Positions 61,992-64,000 of a DNA stretch of 64,000 nucleotides are shown piece after piece. Numbering within the stretch: the stretch's first letter is position 1; each line of letters starts with the position of its first letter. The DNA is taken from the NCBI GenBank assembly GCA_018228685.1, contig CP073691.1, positions 248,001-312,000 of the forward strand, read 5' to 3'. The notes beneath the pieces were generated by a model that saw only the letters and a list, made by a program, of their open reading frames with translations, had not been told where the DNA came from and ran no database searches. The stretch comes from Clostridiaceae bacterium Marseille-Q4149 (GTDB lineage: Bacteria; Bacillota; Clostridia; Oscillospirales; Oscillospiraceae). The translations under genes and the position numbers were made by a program.

Positions 61992-62654
61992 TCATCGGAA
62001 CACCTGGCCGTCGGCGTCCAGCAGCTCCCGGCGGCGGACCCGGACAAAGTCCGGCGTCAGCTCCGGCAGATACCGGGCGATGGCCTTTTCCAGCAGCTGG
62101 GGGTTCAGCCCCGGGTTCTGGGCCTGCACCGTCACGGCGGCCCGAAGAACATTTTCTCCCTCGGCAAAGGCGATGTCCCGGATCATGGGGGCGATGTCCA
62201 CCTGGGCCAGCTGCTTGCGCTTGGTGCGCTTTTCGATCAGCAGCTCCTGCCGGTGGAACAGCTCCTCCAGGGCCTGCACGGCCCCCTCCGGCACCCCCCG
62301 GTCATAGTCCAGCTCCACCTCCGCCCAGAGATAGGCCAGCTCCCGCACCGGCCGCAGGGCGGGATAGCAGTCCAGGATCCGCAGCCCCTCCGGCAGGCCG
62401 CCGTTGAGCTTTTCGGCCAGGCCCGCCCCGTCGGTGTCCTGGGTCACCTCAAAGTCCAGCAGCTCACAGTTGCTGGACTGGCACACCGGCAGCGGCAGCA
62501 CGATGGAGATGATGGGATGGGGATGGAAGCCCTGGGAGTGCCTGATATCCAGCTCCGTCCGGGGAAAGGCCCGCTGCACCGTCCGCAGCAGGTCCAGATT
62601 GGAGATATAGGCCGCCGGGCCCTCCTTCACAAACAGCAGTCGCAGCTTAGACAT
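61992..62654 (-). CDS. DUF2344 (radical-SAM-linked) protein
   Basis: 220 residues. KLRLLFVKEGPAAYISNLDLLRTVQRAF and HSQGFHPHPIISIVLPLPV match the TIGR03936/DUF2344 family, which is found next to or fused with the B12-type radical SAM protein encoded just upstream. Its start overlaps the stop of that gene by 8 bp. The function of the pair is not established; association with the rng-rplU region is common. Confidence 0.85.
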   Translation of the reverse strand: MSKLRLLFVKEGPAAYISNLDLLRTVQRAFPRTELDIRHSQGFHPHPIISIVLPLPVCQSSNCELLDFEVTQDTDGAGLAEKLNGGLPEGLRILDCYPALRPVRELAYLWAEVELDYDRGVPEGAVQALEELFHRQELLIEKRTKRKQLAQVDIAPMIRDIAFAEGENVLRAAVTVQAQNPGLNPQLLEKAIARYLPELTPDFVRVRRRELLDADGQVFR

Positions 62655-64000
62655 CGCATTTCCCTCCTACCAGCCGGTTGGCGCCGCAGGCGTTGCAGTG
62701 GGTGCGGCAGTCCGGAGTGGTGACCCCGGCAAAGGCCCGCTCCCGCTCTCGCCAGAGATAGCTCTCCGTGACGCCGCTGGAGATCATGGCCCAGGGCATC
62801 AGCTCGTCCTTTTCCCGGGTGCGGTTGGCGTAAAAATGGGGATCCAGCCCGCACTGGTCAAAGGCCTCCAGCCAGCGGTCCAGGGAGAAATACTCCTCCC
62901 AGGCATCCAGCTTGGCCCCCTTGCGCCAGGCGGTCTCCAGGACCTTCCCCATGCGCCGGTCCCCCCGGGCCAGGACGGCCTCCAGGAAGCTGGTGTCTGA
63001 ATCGTGCCAGTTATAGGTGACGGTTTTTGTTTTGATGGCCTCCCGCAGCAGGTTCACCCGCCGCTCATACTCCTCCTTGGAGATCTGCGGCTCCCATTGG
63101 AAGGCCGTGTGGGGCTTGGGCACGAACCAGGAGGTGGACACGGTGATGCGGACGCCCCGGTTCTTGTTGCTGGCGCTTTCCCGCCAGGTGTGCATCACCC
63201 GGGCCGCCAGATCGGCGATGCCCAGCACGTCCTCGTCGGTCTCCGTGGGCAGGCCCAGCATGAAATACAGCTTCACGGCGCTGTACCCCCCGGCGAAGGC
63301 CGTCCGGCAGGAGGCCAGCAGGTCCTCCTGGGTGACGTTTTTGTTGATGACGTCCCGCAGCCGCTGGGTCCCGGCCTCCGGGGCGAAGGTCAGGCCGCTT
63401 TTGCGGCCCTTGGCCAGGCGCTCCATCAGGCTCATGGAGAAGTTATCCGCCCGCAGACTGGGCAGGGACAGATTCACGTGCCGCTGCTGGCAGAAGGGCT
63501 CCAGCTGGTCGCACAGCTCCGTCAGCGGCGGATAGTCGCTGGTGGAGAGGCTGGACAGCGTCACCTCCTGATAGCCGGAGTCGTTGCAGGACTCCACGCC
63601 GTATCGGGCGCACAGCTCCCGGCTGCGGTTGCGGACGGGCCGGTACACATACCCCGCCTGACAGAACCGGCAGCCCCGGATACAGCCCCGGAACAGTTCC
63701 AGCATCACCCGGTCCTGGACGATCTCCGTGGAGGGGACGATGGTTTTGGTGGGGAAAAAGGCCTTGTCCATGTCCCGGACGATGCGCTTGGTCACCACCG
63801 CCGGGGCCCCGTCCCGGGGGGTGATGGCGGCCACGGTGCCGTCGTCGTGATACGTCACGTCGTACAGGCTGGGGACGTAGATGCCCGGCAGCTGGGCGGC
63901 GGCCCGAAGAAACGCCTCCTTGGTCCAGCCCTCCCGCCGGGCCCGGCGGTGCAGCTCCACCAGCTCCACGGTGAGATCCTCCCCCTCGCCCAGGCTTACC
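62647..64000 (-). CDS. Radical SAM protein of the TIGR03960 family (5' end beyond window)
   Basis: The frame is open at the right edge (reading VSLGEGEDLTVELVELH), so the N-terminal cobalamin-binding-like domain is outside. The radical SAM cluster motif is CIRGCRFCQAG; further conserved parts are SLSTSDYPPL, SLPSLRADNFS, TFAPEAGTQRLRDVINKNV and STSWFVPKPHTAFQWE. The C-terminus has CRTHCNACGAN, possibly a second metal site. It works with the DUF2344 protein with which it overlaps. The product is unknown. Confidence 0.88.
   Translation of the reverse strand, partial: VSLGEGEDLTVELVELHRRARREGWTKEAFLRAAAQLPGIYVPSLYDVTYHDDGTVAAITPRDGAPAVVTKRIVRDMDKAFFPTKTIVPSTEIVQDRVMLELFRGCIRGCRFCQAGYVYRPVRNRSRELCARYGVESCNDSGYQEVTLSSLSTSDYPPLTELCDQLEPFCQQRHVNLSLPSLRADNFSMSLMERLAKGRKSGLTFAPEAGTQRLRDVINKNVTQEDLLASCRTAFAGGYSAVKLYFMLGLPTETDEDVLGIADLAARVMHTWRESASNKNRGVRITVSTSWFVPKPHTAFQWEPQISKEEYERRVNLLREAIKTKTVTYNWHDSDTSFLEAVLARGDRRMGKVLETAWRKGAKLDAWEEYFSLDRWLEAFDQCGLDPHFYANRTREKDELMPWAMISSGVTESYLWRERERAFAGVTTPDCRTHCNACGANRLVGGKCDV

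Overview
The window looks like chromosome of a spore-forming, high-GC gut clostridium of the Oscillospiraceae type (Flavonifractor/Lawsonibacter/Oscillibacter-like). This is an inference from gene content: a SpoVAF germination protein, the clostridial radical-SAM/DUF2344 pair, a CarD-family regulator, an L7Ae-like protein at the head of the str operon, Mn2+ and Mg2+ riboswitches of Firmicutes type, strong AGGAGG ribosome sites, and GC-rich coding sequence from about 4.5 kb onward. No species assignment is possible from the sequence alone.

Bases 1-4490 are different: visibly more AT-rich and full of broken mobile-element genes. They hold the 3' end of an FtsX-type ABC permease, a large serine recombinase missing its catalytic N-terminus, and a frameshifted, truncated tyrosine integrase. 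They end exactly at a 3' half of tRNA-Thr(GGU) (4443-4490) followed by the tRNA's own terminator. This is the classic right end of an element integrated into a tRNA gene; the intact tRNA should lie upstream of the window. A second integrase scrap on the minus strand lies just beyond it, so the site was used more than once.

The chromosome proper then reads: spoVAF (-); a tight three-gene operon (+) of a 1577-residue HD/nucleotidyltransferase/phosphoribosyltransferase fusion, an LDH-like dehydrogenase and an Fe-S flavoprotein-like reductase (6473-13505), which I regard as the most novel system here; murI-DUF1934-argS (+); a small alarmone synthetase (-); DUF5662 (+); secA-pgeF-lipoprotein-murE (-); an XRE regulator with an operator in its own promoter; a TM1266-family regulator plus NMT1-type ABC transporter operon (-) behind a terminator-bearing leader; pcp and a CBS-type pyrophosphatase (+); mntP plus a CaCA exchanger (-) behind a Mn2+ riboswitch; dCMP deaminase, a cysteine-desulfidase-like protein, truA and glsA (+); a 2067-residue PHP-domain surface protein (-); the str operon L7Ae-rpsL-rpsG-fusA-tuf (+); carD (-); mscS, a GlsB/YeaQ protein and a gamma carbonic anhydrase-like protein (+); mgtE (-) behind an M-box riboswitch; the glycogen operon glgB-glgC-glgD-glgA-glgP (-); and the radical-SAM/DUF2344 pair running off the right end.

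A second notable layer is a family of modular intergenic repeats (near 4.8, 6.3, 18.7-19.1, 32.2, 37.8 and 49.6 kb). They are strings of hairpins whose stems differ between copies by compensatory base changes, with modules lost between short flanking repeats. They sit at operon ends and, at spoVAF, against a start codon.
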